Positions 8,155 to 17,397 of a stretch of 42,910 bases of DNA are shown here, one piece after another. The position numbers and the translations under genes were made by a program. Where the stretch lies: the NCBI GenBank assembly GCA_023435645.1, contig JAEYRK010000104.1, positions 1 to 42,910 on the forward strand, given 5' to 3'. The notes under the pieces are model-generated. The model saw only the letters and a list, made by a program, of their open reading frames with translations, was not told where the DNA came from and made no database searches. This DNA is from Bacillota bacterium. GTDB taxonomy: Bacteria; Bacillota; Clostridia; Lachnospirales; Lachnospiraceae. The first letter of the stretch is position 1. Every line of letters begins with the position of its first letter.

Positions 8155-9726
8155 TTAATCCTGGGTAAGCTCATCATCCCATGCAGGATCCCAATAGATC
8201 TCACCCTGAAGCTGACCTTCCGGATTCGTCCTATTATCCTCCTCCTTAGTCCGATCCTCAACTTCATTCCCTGATGGAGTTTCTGTCGGTTTCGTCGGTT
8301 TAATCGGCTTCTCAGGTTTTGATTCCTGATCCTTATTCGTATCCTTTGTAATATCAGGGTTCTCTTCCTTTACTACCTTCGTACCAATAGTGACATATCT
8401 GGGCTCTGCTGCATAGGAACTCTTATTAATCAGAGTTCTGCTTACCTCTTTATCATTCTCATAAACCACCTTATATAGCTCTGCCTTATAACCTGTATGA
8501 GCTGCCTGGGTTACCTTCTGATAAGTAGTCGGCTTAGTCGGATCCTCTTCAATCACATCCGGCGGCGGAGGTGTTTCACTTAAAACTACTGTTACGAACT
8601 CTACTCTCCTGTTTTTCACATCCCTGTTCTCATGACCCCAGATCGTAAAGGTTATCCTTCTGTCCTTTGTATGAGCTTCGATCAGAATCGGTACATCCGT
8701 ATTATTCTTGAATTTTAAATCCTTATAGGTTCCTGCTATGGCTGCATCTCTGGAAAGATCCACATAGCTGATGGTCATGGAATGAGCCTGTCGTTCTACA
8801 ATCTCCAGCTCAGAAAAAAGTACCGCATTATATAGAGTGGTTGTTACCTGGCAAGCACCTCCACCGATACTGTCGATGATCTTACCCTGGGAGTAGGCAC
8901 CTGCTTGATAATACCCATTATCCACCGTAAAAGGAGCTAGGTATTCATAACCGGAGAAGGTCTCCCCTGGGTAAAGCACCGTATTATTAATGAGTCGTGC
9001 ACCATTCGCCAGATTAGCTGCTCTACCCTCCGCAGAGCTGGTGTACTCTGTTGTATAGGCTCCCAGAACCGTATTGCATTTCTCAACGATATCCCTGGTA
9101 TAGATAGGCTGATCCTCAGTCATCACTGCTTCTACTACCAGATCCATGCGGTTCCAATTACTTAATATTGCATCTTTGATGACCTCTGATGTAGCCGCAA
9201 TATCTACCTTATTGCCAACAATATGATCCGTGTAGATGAACTTGCCGTTCTTTCTGGAAACGGATGCGTTTACCGGCTCAATATTATATGCACTAACCTC
9301 TTTCTCTACTATAGTCCTAAGGTTATCATCATTTATCGTGAAGGTAAGTGGGTACATTATACTTCCCTGCTCAATATCCTTTAGATCCTTATACCTTTTA
9401 ATCAGGTTTCCGGCTTTGCCCAGATCAATTGCCTGCTGGATACTATCATTGGGCTCATAGGTATATCCCAGATCACCAAGGGTTTTAAATACGGTATTCC
9501 CGCTTACCATGATAGCGATGCCCTTATTTCTTAAGCCACTAACAAAGTCATCCACTGCTTTCACAGCCTCTTTCTCTGTCATACCGCTAACATCTACCGC
9601 ATCAATAAATACACCTTTGGTAATTCTATCACTTTCTTCTGCAGATGCATAATTCGCTTTCCCATTAAATGTCAGGAAAATGGAAAAAAATAATATCGTG
9701 GATAAGTATAATCTCCTCCTGCTCAT
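8155..9726 (-). CDS. VanW family secreted wall protein with G5 domain
   Basis: 523-aa exported protein. A signal peptide covers about residues 1-29. A YoaR-like putative peptidoglycan-binding region follows (about 40-200), then the VanW domain (about 220-370; GARLINNTVLYPGETFSGYE and SIGGGACQVTTTLYNAV are its hallmarks). A G5-like domain (about 400-455) and a charged Pro/Lys/Glu-rich low-complexity tail complete it. VanW proteins are linked to cell envelopes and vancomycin-resistance clusters, but their biochemical role is not settled; no van resistance genes are here. The ribosome-binding site is AAAAAGGAGG. Confidence 0.88.
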   Translation of the reverse strand: MSRRRLYLSTILFFSIFLTFNGKANYASAEESDRITKGVFIDAVDVSGMTEKEAVKAVDDFVSGLRNKGIAIMVSGNTVFKTLGDLGYTYEPNDSIQQAIDLGKAGNLIKRYKDLKDIEQGSIMYPLTFTINDDNLRTIVEKEVSAYNIEPVNASVSRKNGKFIYTDHIVGNKVDIAATSEVIKDAILSNWNRMDLVVEAVMTEDQPIYTRDIVEKCNTVLGAYTTEYTSSAEGRAANLANGARLINNTVLYPGETFSGYEYLAPFTVDNGYYQAGAYSQGKIIDSIGGGACQVTTTLYNAVLFSELEIVERQAHSMTISYVDLSRDAAIAGTYKDLKFKNNTDVPILIEAHTKDRRITFTIWGHENRDVKNRRVEFVTVVLSETPPPPDVIEEDPTKPTTYQKVTQAAHTGYKAELYKVVYENDKEVSRTLINKSSYAAEPRYVTIGTKVVKEENPDITKDTNKDQESKPEKPIKPTKPTETPSGNEVEDRTKEEDNRTNPEGQLQGEIYWDPAWDDELTQD

Positions 9727-9795
9727 TATTCATCCTCCTTTTTACAGTTTACTTATGTCATGGTTTTTGAGTGATTTTTCCAGTGACTGCTTCCT

Positions 9796-9823
9796 ATTGT
9801 AACATAAAAGTCAGATTATTCAA
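9796..9823 (-). promoter_or_regulatory. Predicted sigma-A promoter of the VanW operon
   Basis: Minus strand: TTGAAT (9818-9823), 16-bp spacer, TACAAT (9796-9801) with an upstream TG (extended -10). It points toward the VanW gene about 70 bp away. A divergent promoter for the neighbouring gene lies 17 bp to the right. Confidence 0.5.
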
Positions 9824-9839
9824 GCTGTTCTTTCGCTGA

Positions 9840-9868
9840 TTGACTTTTGTAATACCATTATGTATAGT
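9840..9868 (+). promoter_or_regulatory. Predicted sigma-A promoter of the membrane/TPR-like gene
   Basis: TTGACT (9840-9845), 17-bp spacer, TATAGT (9863-9868). It is about 65 bp upstream of the ATG at 9934 and divergent from the VanW promoter. Confidence 0.55.
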
Positions 9869-9933
9869 ATTAATAACCTATTCATCAGCGATTTACCCCT
9901 TAATAAAAAAGACTGAATGCAGTAGGAATTACC

Positions 9934-10662
9934 ATGGCAAGCACTAATAAAATAGCAATGATTGTTGAGATGATTCTTCTCGTTTTCTTGCTGTGGAAAT
10001 TGAACATACTATCACCTCTTTTTCTTTTAATAATGGAAGGCTGTGAACCTATGCAGATATTAGTAAACTTCAGTGTCTTATTTATATTTATCCTTTGGCT
10101 TCAATATGAAATCCGCAAGAATAATAGGCTTACTAAGAAGAAGTCCGAGCTCTTCTGGGAGCGTGAGAGGCAGGCTAATCTAACCCGTAAGGCAGATATC
10201 TCTGAGCTTGAATACATCGAGATTCCCCTGGAGAGACTCCCCATGGCAGATCATGCCGATCCAACCATCAACTCCTACCGTGATACCATCCGAAACCTAT
10301 CCTCAAAGAAAATCGTTAACCTGACTGGATTCACGAATACAGATCTCAAGCTAAAATACGGCGCCGCAAATATTACCCTGTTGTCCGAGTATGACAATCA
10401 TTATACCGTTCTGGTCAGTATCCTTCAGAAATGGGGCGAGCGGTTATATCATCATGGGAATACCATGGATGCCGTATCCGTCCTGGAGTTTGCCATTATG
10501 TGCCTCACGGATGTAAGAAAATCTTATTTGCTTCTGGCTCAGATTTATGCGAACCAGCATACCCCGGAGAAGATTGATGACTTATTAGAAATCCTGCCCT
10601 TTACCAAGGTCCTCAGGAAGGACGCTTTGGCTGAAGAATTGCGAAAGATAAAGAACTCCTGA
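9934..10662 (+). CDS. Hypothetical membrane-anchored protein with TPR-like helices
   Basis: I do not recognise a named family. The 242-aa frame begins with two hydrophobic segments (about residues 9-34 and 41-60), followed by a basic stretch and a cytoplasmic region. Residues about 165-235 form helical, TPR-like repeats (LYHHGNTMDAVSVLEFAIMC, SYLLLAQIYA). The first ATG has AGGAA upstream; an alternative start at 10051 with GGAAGG would remove the first membrane segment. It stands alone between divergent VanW and convergent nth. A scaffold or adaptor role at the membrane is possible from the TPR-like part but is only inference. Confidence 0.7.
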   Translation: MASTNKIAMIVEMILLVFLLWKLNILSPLFLLIMEGCEPMQILVNFSVLFIFILWLQYEIRKNNRLTKKKSELFWERERQANLTRKADISELEYIEIPLERLPMADHADPTINSYRDTIRNLSSKKIVNLTGFTNTDLKLKYGAANITLLSEYDNHYTVLVSILQKWGERLYHHGNTMDAVSVLEFAIMCLTDVRKSYLLLAQIYANQHTPEKIDDLLEILPFTKVLRKDALAEELRKIKNS

Positions 10663-10820
10663 ATGTTCATTATTACCGTCCGCTCTTCTCTGATATTCTA
10701 TTCTTTGGCGTAAAATTTTATAGTATTATTATAACCATAAGATTGCATATCATTTCAATGCCGTATTAGTATTCTATTCTATTTTACGTCATCAATCAAG
10801 TATTTTCCGCCTATTCCTAT

Positions 10821-11507
10821 CTAGCTGAGCTGTGAATGAGACGAATGCTTTCCGTCCATGGTTGCATATTTGCAATATTCCCTTAAAAAGCATTCACTAC
10901 ACCTTGGACTTCTGGCAGTGCATAGGCTTCTTCCCAGGGTAATGATTTGAATATTGTACAGAATCCAATGTTCCTTCGGGAGCTTTTTCATCAACTCAAA
11001 TTCGATCTTAACAGGATCCTCCTCCTTCGTAAGTCCCAGACGGTTTGAGATTCTCTTAACATGGGTATCTACCACGATGCTTGGCTCATGATAGATATTC
11101 CCCCGGATCACGTTTGCCGTCTTTCTGCCGACCCCTGCCAGGCTGGTTAATTCCTCAATATCCCTCGGAACCTCTCCCCCAAACTCTGTTAAGAGCCGGC
11201 TGGCACATTCAATGATATTCTTAGCTTTATTTCTATAAAAGCCCGTGGAATGAATGTCCTTCTCCAACTCCTTAACATCAGCTCCGGCGAAGTCCTCTAG
11301 GCATGTATATTTGCGGAACAGCTTCTCTGTCACCTGATTTACTCTCTCATCGGTGCACTGAGCACTTAGGATGGTTGCAATCAGAAGCTGCCAGGGTGTT
11401 TCATAGTTTAAGAAGCAGCGGTAATCGGTTCCGTATTCCTTATCCAAGGCAAGAAGGATATTCTGTATCCTCTCCTTCTCCTTGGCAGTCAGCTTTATGT
11501 TTTTCAT
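10821..11507 (-). CDS. nth: Endonuclease III (DNA glycosylase/AP lyase)
   Basis: Base-excision repair enzyme that removes oxidised pyrimidines and cleaves the abasic site; 228 aa. The helix-hairpin-helix LTSLAGVGRKTANVIRG contains catalytic lysine K129, and D147 lies in VVDTHVKRISNRL; these match the K120/D138 pair of the E. coli enzyme. The C-terminal [4Fe-4S] cluster ligands C196-x6-C203-x2-C206-x5-C212 are all present. Length is normal, slightly extended at the C-terminus. The radical SAM gene lies upstream on the same strand, 89 bp away. Confidence 0.97.
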   Translation of the reverse strand: MKNIKLTAKEKERIQNILLALDKEYGTDYRCFLNYETPWQLLIATILSAQCTDERVNQVTEKLFRKYTCLEDFAGADVKELEKDIHSTGFYRNKAKNIIECASRLLTEFGGEVPRDIEELTSLAGVGRKTANVIRGNIYHEPSIVVDTHVKRISNRLGLTKEEDPVKIEFELMKKLPKEHWILYNIQIITLGRSLCTARSPRCSECFLREYCKYATMDGKHSSHSQLS

Positions 11508-11596
11508 GATTCCTTCCTTTCTATCGAATAGATACCTTCTCTGTGAGAGACCCGATCCATGTAGCTCAGCGAACCGGCAGAAAATAAAAATCCCGG

Positions 11597-13402
11597 TTAT
11601 ATCATCGTTATCATAGCAGAATAACTGATCGGATCCCTACGGTCATACCGAAAGAGTAGGTCCATCTCCTTCTTCACCGGTGTTCCGATTGCTGCAGATC
11701 CCATGACATCATAAGTAAAATGCTCGATATGGTAAGGCTCCCTTCCAAGCTGTAAAGCTTCCCTTAATTTATTGTATCTCTCCCGTTTCAGTGGCTCACC
11801 GGCAAAATAAGGCCGACTCTTAACATCCTCCCGAAGATACACATCGAATAAAAGAATCTCCTGAAACAGCTGCAGATCTGTCACCAAGTCATGGTCCACC
11901 CCTAATTCTAACACCTTATCCCTGTAGAAATCCAGTAGAATCTCATACCTTTTCATTCTGGAATGGGCCAGGCGGTGATGCCCCTTCTCTTCATAATAGC
12001 CGGCAAGCGCCTGATATAGGTCAAAGGGTGTCGGATAAAAATGAACCAGATACTCCAATGAATATTGAAACTGACCGCTGTTATAATACACCTCTACCAT
12101 ATCGCAGACCCCCTTTAGTAGAAGCAGCTCCCGAAAGCTAAGTACTCCGGTATACAGTACCTCATAGGGTGGCAGCTCTCTGTATACGATTCCGTAGTGT
12201 TCACTCTCCTCCTCCATCGGTGAGCCCTTCAGAACCTTTAGGAAGCCAAGCTGAAGTTGATCCGGCTTCAAGCGGTATACCTCTTGAAAGGATTGCTTGA
12301 AGGAATTCAGATCCTCCAGCGGAAGTCCGGCGATCAAATCCAGATGCAGGTGAATATTATGTCCCTCTCTGAGACGGACCACATGTTTCGATAGTCTCTT
12401 AAAATCCACTCTTCTGCGGATCGCGGACATGGTATCCGGATTTGTTGTCTGGACTCCGATTTCCAGTTGGACCTGTCCGGGACGCAAGGTGGCAAGCACA
12501 TTGAGCTCCTCTTCTGATAGGAGATCAGCGGTTATCTCAAAGTGAAAATTGGTCAGCCCGTTATCCCTCTCCTTCAGGAAGCTCCAAATCTCAAGCGCTC
12601 GCTGTCTGTTACAGTTGAAGGTACGATCGATAAATTTAACTTGTGGGATATGATGATCAAGAAAGAACTGTAGCTCCTTCTTCACCAGCTCCATGCTACG
12701 GTATTTCACACTCCGATCAACCGAGGACAGGCAATAGCTACAGGTATAAGGGCAGCCCCTGCTGCTCTCATAATAAACAATTCTGTTCCTTAATGCGTCC
12801 ATCTCCTGATAGGGGAAAGGAATCTCGTCCATCATGAAAGGTTCCCTTGGCAGTGTCTCTGTTACAGTATCCTCAAGGCTTCCGTTTTGCACTGTCTCTG
12901 TTACAGTACCCTCCGCGAAGCTCCTTAACGAAGATTGATGAACTGCTTCAAGCCTGGCACTTTCCCTGAATACGATTCCCTTGATCTCTTCCAGATCTCT
13001 TCCTTCGCCCTGGTAATACTCTGCCAGCTCCAGGAAGGTCTGCTCCCCTTCTCCCACAACAATCCCGTCCACAGCCTGAAGGGTGTCCAGAAGCTTCCCG
13101 GAATGATAGGATACCTCAGGCCCTCCCAGCCAAAGGAATGCCCCGGGTTGAACCTTCCTAAGCTCCGGTAGCAGTTCCCTGATCATACCGATATTCCAGA
13201 TATAGCAGGAGAATCCAATAAAATCAGCATGTTCCAGATAGATATCCCGCAAAATCTCTTCTCTGGAATTGTTAATGGTATATTCTTTTATAAGGATCGT
13301 TCCCCGGTACTTCTTTGCATAAGCCTTCAGGCTATATACTGCCGGATTGGAATGGATGTATTTTGCGTTTATTGCTACTAATAGCAGCTTCATTGCTTTC
13401 AT
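11597..13402 (-). CDS. B12-binding-domain radical SAM protein (DUF4080 type)
   Basis: 601-aa protein of the cobalamin-dependent radical SAM class. The N-terminal B12-binding-like domain (about 1-140) has FIGFSCYIWN and LWLGGPEVSYH. The radical SAM core carries the CxxxCxxC cluster motif C217/C221/C224 (RGCPYTCSYCLSS). A C-terminal helical domain of the DUF4080 type follows. The substrate is unknown; relatives are broadly distributed in Clostridia. The linker at about residues 165-187 contains a 13-residue near-duplication (TVTET repeated). Two ATGs three codons apart compete: the second (13393) sits better from the AGGAAGG site, so the true start may be 3 residues shorter. Confidence 0.88.
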   Translation of the reverse strand: MKAMKLLLVAINAKYIHSNPAVYSLKAYAKKYRGTILIKEYTINNSREEILRDIYLEHADFIGFSCYIWNIGMIRELLPELRKVQPGAFLWLGGPEVSYHSGKLLDTLQAVDGIVVGEGEQTFLELAEYYQGEGRDLEEIKGIVFRESARLEAVHQSSLRSFAEGTVTETVQNGSLEDTVTETLPREPFMMDEIPFPYQEMDALRNRIVYYESSRGCPYTCSYCLSSVDRSVKYRSMELVKKELQFFLDHHIPQVKFIDRTFNCNRQRALEIWSFLKERDNGLTNFHFEITADLLSEEELNVLATLRPGQVQLEIGVQTTNPDTMSAIRRRVDFKRLSKHVVRLREGHNIHLHLDLIAGLPLEDLNSFKQSFQEVYRLKPDQLQLGFLKVLKGSPMEEESEHYGIVYRELPPYEVLYTGVLSFRELLLLKGVCDMVEVYYNSGQFQYSLEYLVHFYPTPFDLYQALAGYYEEKGHHRLAHSRMKRYEILLDFYRDKVLELGVDHDLVTDLQLFQEILLFDVYLREDVKSRPYFAGEPLKRERYNKLREALQLGREPYHIEHFTYDVMGSAAIGTPVKKEMDLLFRYDRRDPISYSAMITMI

Positions 13403-13535
13403 GTCCTTCCTATGTTTCGTGTCATAAGTATGAATCCTACTTGAGTTACTCTTATTATATTTTTATAAACAGGATAGTACAAGTATAATCATCAAATAAT
13501 TACTATGGTAATAAAATCTTAAGGATTGAGGCATC

Positions 13536-13564
13536 TGGACAGAAAACTGCGATTGTGTTATAGT
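13536..13564 (+). promoter_or_regulatory. Predicted sigma-A promoter of the DUF2156 gene
   Basis: TGGACA (13536-13541), 17-bp spacer, TATAGT (13559-13564) with an upstream TG giving an extended -10. The start codon is 35 bp further on. Confidence 0.55.
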
Positions 13565-13598
13565 GAAGATTATTACTTAGATTAACAGGAGGAAGGTT

Positions 13599-14486
13599 AT
13601 GTTATCGTTTGAACCAATCAATGCGGATAACATCATGAAGGCAGCCGAGTATTTTAAGTATAAAATAAGCCGTACCTCAGACTATACCATAGGTGCTATG
13701 TATATGTGGCGTGACTTTTATAATACCAGCTATACCATTTTTGATGACATGATTTTATATAAAGTGAAGTTCTTAGGCAGAACCTCCTTTACTATTCCGG
13801 TCGGAAGCGGTTCCTTGGATAAGGCAATGGATGCTCTGAGGGAATATTGCCGGGCGGAGGAGCTCCCTCTCTGGTTCTGTACCATTCCTGAAGAAGGGCT
13901 TCCCATTCTGGTGGATCAGTATCAGGGTGTCATCCCCGGTACCCCGAGTCGTGACTGGGCGGATTACCTATATAATGCAGAGGATCTTGCTGAAATGGCT
14001 GGCCGCAGATATAGCGGACAACGGAACCACATCAACAAATTCAAGAAGCTGTATCCGGATTACCGCTATGAGAAGATTACCCCGGATAATCTTCATAGAA
14101 TAGTAGAGTTTCTGATGGATTATCAGGTACACTTCGGTAAGGATAAGGATTTGGCCAAGGAAGAGCTGAACCGATCCCTGGAGCTCTTACCTTATCTGGA
14201 TAAATTTAAGCTTCCCGGGGGATTTATCGAAGTGGATGGAACAATCGTTGCCATGGCCATCGGAGAGATCGTGAATGATACCCTGTACTGTCATATCGAG
14301 AAGGCAAACCGGGAATATCCAGGCTCCTATCAGATGATCGTGAAAGAATTCTCCAAGAATACAATCACCCCGGAAATCAAATACATCAACAGGGAAGAGG
14401 ATGTCGGTGATGAGGGTCTTCGCACCTCCAAGCTATCCTATCATCCGATTCAGCTATTGGACAAATACTGTGTTCTGATTTCCTAA
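13599..14486 (+). CDS. DUF2156 acyltransferase-like protein
   Basis: 295-aa protein of the DUF2156 group, which has the double GNAT fold also found in the catalytic part of phosphatidylglycerol lysyltransferases (MprF). Recognisable parts are the start LSFEPINADNI, the middle RRYSGQRNHINKFKKLYPD, and GGFIEVDGTIVAMAIGE with SYQMIVKEF, the GNAT-like core. No membrane segments, so it is not a full MprF. It may transfer an aminoacyl or acyl group to an unknown acceptor. AGGAGG precedes the ATG. It is a single-gene unit ending at the terminator at 14579-14642. Confidence 0.82.
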   Translation: MLSFEPINADNIMKAAEYFKYKISRTSDYTIGAMYMWRDFYNTSYTIFDDMILYKVKFLGRTSFTIPVGSGSLDKAMDALREYCRAEELPLWFCTIPEEGLPILVDQYQGVIPGTPSRDWADYLYNAEDLAEMAGRRYSGQRNHINKFKKLYPDYRYEKITPDNLHRIVEFLMDYQVHFGKDKDLAKEELNRSLELLPYLDKFKLPGGFIEVDGTIVAMAIGEIVNDTLYCHIEKANREYPGSYQMIVKEFSKNTITPEIKYINREEDVGDEGLRTSKLSYHPIQLLDKYCVLIS

Positions 14487-14578
14487 GGATCACGCTGCAC
14501 AGTAGGTCATTATAATAAAATCTGATAGCATCAAACATAATGTTATGAGTGACTGCCTGGCAGGCATTCAATGAAAAA

Positions 14579-14642
14579 GCCCGGTACTTATCGTTACGGT
14601 GACAGCTGTTATTACTGTTTCCGTAACAATAAGTACCGGGCC
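14579..14642. terminator. Strong hairpin between convergent genes (likely bidirectional terminator)
   Basis: GCCCGGTACTTATCGTTACGG (14579-14599) pairs with CCGTAACAATAAGTACCGGGC (14621-14641) with one bulge, a stem of about 20 bp. It lies between the plus-strand DUF2156 gene and the minus-strand CmpB-like gene. AAAAA precedes it on the plus strand (a U-run for minus transcripts). Confidence 0.75.
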
Positions 14643-14689
14643 TTCTATTGCCATTACCAATCCTTTATTAGTGCCTTAACAGATAATAT

Positions 14690-15118
14690 TTAGAAAATTT
14701 TATACCTTGGCTTCTCCTCTCCCATCAGATAATACCGTAGATAATCATCCAGAAAGATAGCGAATAAGGAGATAAAGAACCAGATATTCGTAAAGAGCAG
14801 ACAAACCTGACCCATGATATTATAAGGAAGGTCGGAATAATCCCATACATCAAGCCTAAGCCATACATTCACGATTAATCCGGTTATAAACTCAATCAGT
14901 GTAATAATGACTGCCGAGATCGCCATCTGACCAACCAGTGAAAAGTTCCAGGAGACCCGCTCATTCAATTCTCCGATCAGGATAAAGCAGATACCTCCGG
15001 CAATGAACATAGAGATATGGGAATAACCTCTGGATAGGTTCTCTATCGCTCCATAGGCAAAGCCTCCGATTAGAAAAAGCATGATGAATTTTAACGTTTT
15101 ATTCCTTGTAATGAGCAT
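14690..15118 (-). CDS. CmpB-type (PF06541) putative membrane transporter subunit
   Basis: 142-aa integral membrane protein with four predicted transmembrane helices (about 10-25, 35-50, 60-85, 105-125). The segment WDYSDLPYNIMGQVCLLF is the hallmark of the family annotated as putative ABC transporter type IV / CmpB. Such proteins occur in Firmicutes without a settled function. No transporter ATPase is adjacent, so the name should not be taken as a function. The start is the ATG at 15118, giving MLITRNKTLKF; no strong ribosome-binding site is evident. Confidence 0.75.
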   Translation of the reverse strand: MLITRNKTLKFIMLFLIGGFAYGAIENLSRGYSHISMFIAGGICFILIGELNERVSWNFSLVGQMAISAVIITLIEFITGLIVNVWLRLDVWDYSDLPYNIMGQVCLLFTNIWFFISLFAIFLDDYLRYYLMGEEKPRYKIF

Positions 15119-15302
15119 GGCTTAATTGTTCCCCTCTTCCGTCAGTACCAATTGTCAGTAAGATTAACCGGCAGCTCAATCTCATGTCATGAATTATTTT
15201 TCGACTTAAGGCTTAGTTTACTCACATCCTCCAAAGAATATATCGAGAAAATCCACCTTCCACAAACTACATCCTTTGTAATTCTTCTGCCAGAGAAACG
15301 TA

Positions 15303-15330
15303 AAAAAGGACAGTTCGCACTGTCCTTTTT
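15303..15330. terminator. Intrinsic terminator downstream of ftsH
   Basis: AAAAAGGACAGT (15303-15314), loop TCGC, ACTGTCCTTTTT (15319-15330): a 12-bp perfect stem with T-runs on both strands. It can end ftsH transcripts on the minus strand. The remaining gene-free sequence 15119-15491 holds nothing else I can support. Confidence 0.85.
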
Positions 15331-15491
15331 CGGAGAAGGTATTTTTGTTACTTATGGGGGTGTAGCAAAAACTATATAATGTATTGGGGTTTACATGTAT
15401 AGTATAGCATGGTTATACCTATAAGTGTGCACAAACTTTACAAAATTTTGATAGGTTTTTCGTCAATGTGTACAATGCTTATATTCCGCTG

Positions 15492-17342
15492 TTATGCGTT
15501 TACGGGATTGCTATCTGTATGATTCTCAAATAGGGCTTCAAATTCCTCTCTGCCTATTCTCTCCTTCTCAATCAGAAGCTTCGCACAGTTCTCCAGCTTA
15601 TCCTTATACTCCACCAGAAGCCTTTTTGCTTCCTTATAACAGTCATCAATGATGGCTCTTACCTCATCATCAATTTTATTGGCGATGTTCTCACTATAGC
15701 TCCTGGTATGAGCAAGATCCCTGCCGATGAATACTTCATCATCATCATTATCATAGTTCACCATACCAATTGCATCGGAGAAGCCATAGCGGGTAACCAT
15801 AGCTCTGGCAATCTTCGTGGCCATCTTAATATCTCCGGAGGCTCCGGTCGTAATATCCTCCATAATCAGCTCTTCTGCAGCCCTACCTCCAAGACCTACG
15901 ATGATATCCTGGCGCATTCTGCCCTTCGTACCAAACATCTCATCCTTCTCAGGAAGGGGCATTGTATAGCCTGCGGCACCGGTTCCCGTAGGAATAATGG
16001 ATACAGTATAAACAGGTCCCACATCCGGAAGTACATGAAATAGGATCGCATGGCCTGCCTCATGATAAGCGGTAATCCGCTTCTCCTTCTCAGTGATTAC
16101 CTTGCTCTTCTTCTCCTGACCAATCCCAACCTTGATGAAGGCTTTCTTAATATCCTCAGCGATGACAAAGCTTCTGTTATCTCTGGCTGCGCCAATGGCA
16201 GCCTCATTCATCAGGTTCTCCAGGTCAGCTCCGGTAAAGCCTGCGGTAGTCTGTGCAACCTGCTTCAGATCCACATCATCGCCCAGAGGTTTACCCTTCG
16301 CATGTACCTGAAGAATCTCCTCCCTGCCCTTGACATCGGGTCTGCCAACAGCTACCTTACGGTCAAAACGTCCCGGACGGAGTATTGCAGGGTCCAAAAT
16401 ATCAACACGGTTGGTTGCTGCCATTACGATGATGCCTTCATTCACACCGAAGCCGTCCATCTCTACCAGCAGCTGATTCAAGGTCTGCTCCCTCTCATCA
16501 TGTCCGCCGCCCATGCCGGTGCCTCTGCGTCTGGCAACTGCATCAATTTCATCTATGAATACAATACAAGGGGAATTCTTCTTCGCATCCTCAAATAAAT
16601 CCCTTACTCTGGATGCACCGACACCCACAAACATCTCTACGAAATCCGAACCGGAGATTGAGAAGAAGGGAACTCCCGCTTCTCCTGCGACCGCCTTGGC
16701 AAGCAGGGTTTTACCGGTTCCCGGAGGTCCTACGAGCAGAACACCCTTCGGAATTCTCGCCCCCACCTGAATATACTTCTTCGGAGACTTCAAGAAATCA
16801 ACAATCTCCTTCAGCTCTTCCTTTTCCTCGTCAAGTCCCGCCACATTTTTAAAGGTAGTCGTCTTATTTTCTTCTGTCGTCATTTTGGCCCTGCTTTTCC
16901 CGAAGTTCATCACCTTACTATTACCACCACCGACGGAGGACTGGTTTGAGAGGAAGGAAAATAATGCTATGATGACAACGAAAATCAGAATGTAGGGAAG
17001 GACGGTTGTTAAGAACCAGCTGGGCTTACTAATATTATGGGTATAATATTCTTTCACCCCTGCCTCTTTCAATATAACCTTGATCTCATTGACATCTGTT
17101 ACCGCTAAAGTCTCTCTTTTATCCTGGTCTACCAGTGAAATCTTGATTTCGCCGGTCGGAACCTCTTCGTTCTGATATATATCAACTGATTTCACCCTGC
17201 CACTCTTAATATCCTCGATCAACCGGGTTTCGGAATACTCATCGTTATTACCGATGTTGAAATTATCGGATACATACACTGTCATAATGATAATTGCCAG
17301 TATGATCAGGTAAAAACCATAGCCTTTCATTTGTTTTCTCAC
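15492..17342 (-). CDS. ftsH: ATP-dependent membrane zinc metalloprotease FtsH
   Basis: Hexameric inner-membrane AAA+ protease that removes damaged and regulatory membrane and cytosolic proteins; about 616 aa. Two membrane helices (about 10-26 and 110-132) flank a short outer domain. The AAA module has Walker A GPPGTGKT (about 205-212), Walker B IVFIDEIDAV and the SRH arginine region (RPGRFDRKV). The protease domain has the zinc motif HEAGH. The GTG at 17342 is chosen because it lies 7 nt after GGAGG; a TTG one codon earlier and an ATG four codons later are alternatives. It follows hprT by 55 bp, as in Bacillus. Confidence 0.97.
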   Translation of the reverse strand: MRKQMKGYGFYLIILAIIIMTVYVSDNFNIGNNDEYSETRLIEDIKSGRVKSVDIYQNEEVPTGEIKISLVDQDKRETLAVTDVNEIKVILKEAGVKEYYTHNISKPSWFLTTVLPYILIFVVIIALFSFLSNQSSVGGGNSKVMNFGKSRAKMTTEENKTTTFKNVAGLDEEKEELKEIVDFLKSPKKYIQVGARIPKGVLLVGPPGTGKTLLAKAVAGEAGVPFFSISGSDFVEMFVGVGASRVRDLFEDAKKNSPCIVFIDEIDAVARRRGTGMGGGHDEREQTLNQLLVEMDGFGVNEGIIVMAATNRVDILDPAILRPGRFDRKVAVGRPDVKGREEILQVHAKGKPLGDDVDLKQVAQTTAGFTGADLENLMNEAAIGAARDNRSFVIAEDIKKAFIKVGIGQEKKSKVITEKEKRITAYHEAGHAILFHVLPDVGPVYTVSIIPTGTGAAGYTMPLPEKDEMFGTKGRMRQDIIVGLGGRAAEELIMEDITTGASGDIKMATKIARAMVTRYGFSDAIGMVNYDNDDDEVFIGRDLAHTRSYSENIANKIDDEVRAIIDDCYKEAKRLLVEYKDKLENCAKLLIEKERIGREEFEALFENHTDSNPVNA

Positions 17343-17397
17343 CAAACAACCTCCTTCAAAGCAAATCTATTCTATCTATATCATATATGATGCTTTC

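Noticed and set aside
15152..15379. A plus-strand frame of 75 codons
   Set aside because: It runs straight through the ftsH terminator hairpin and has no ribosome-binding site.
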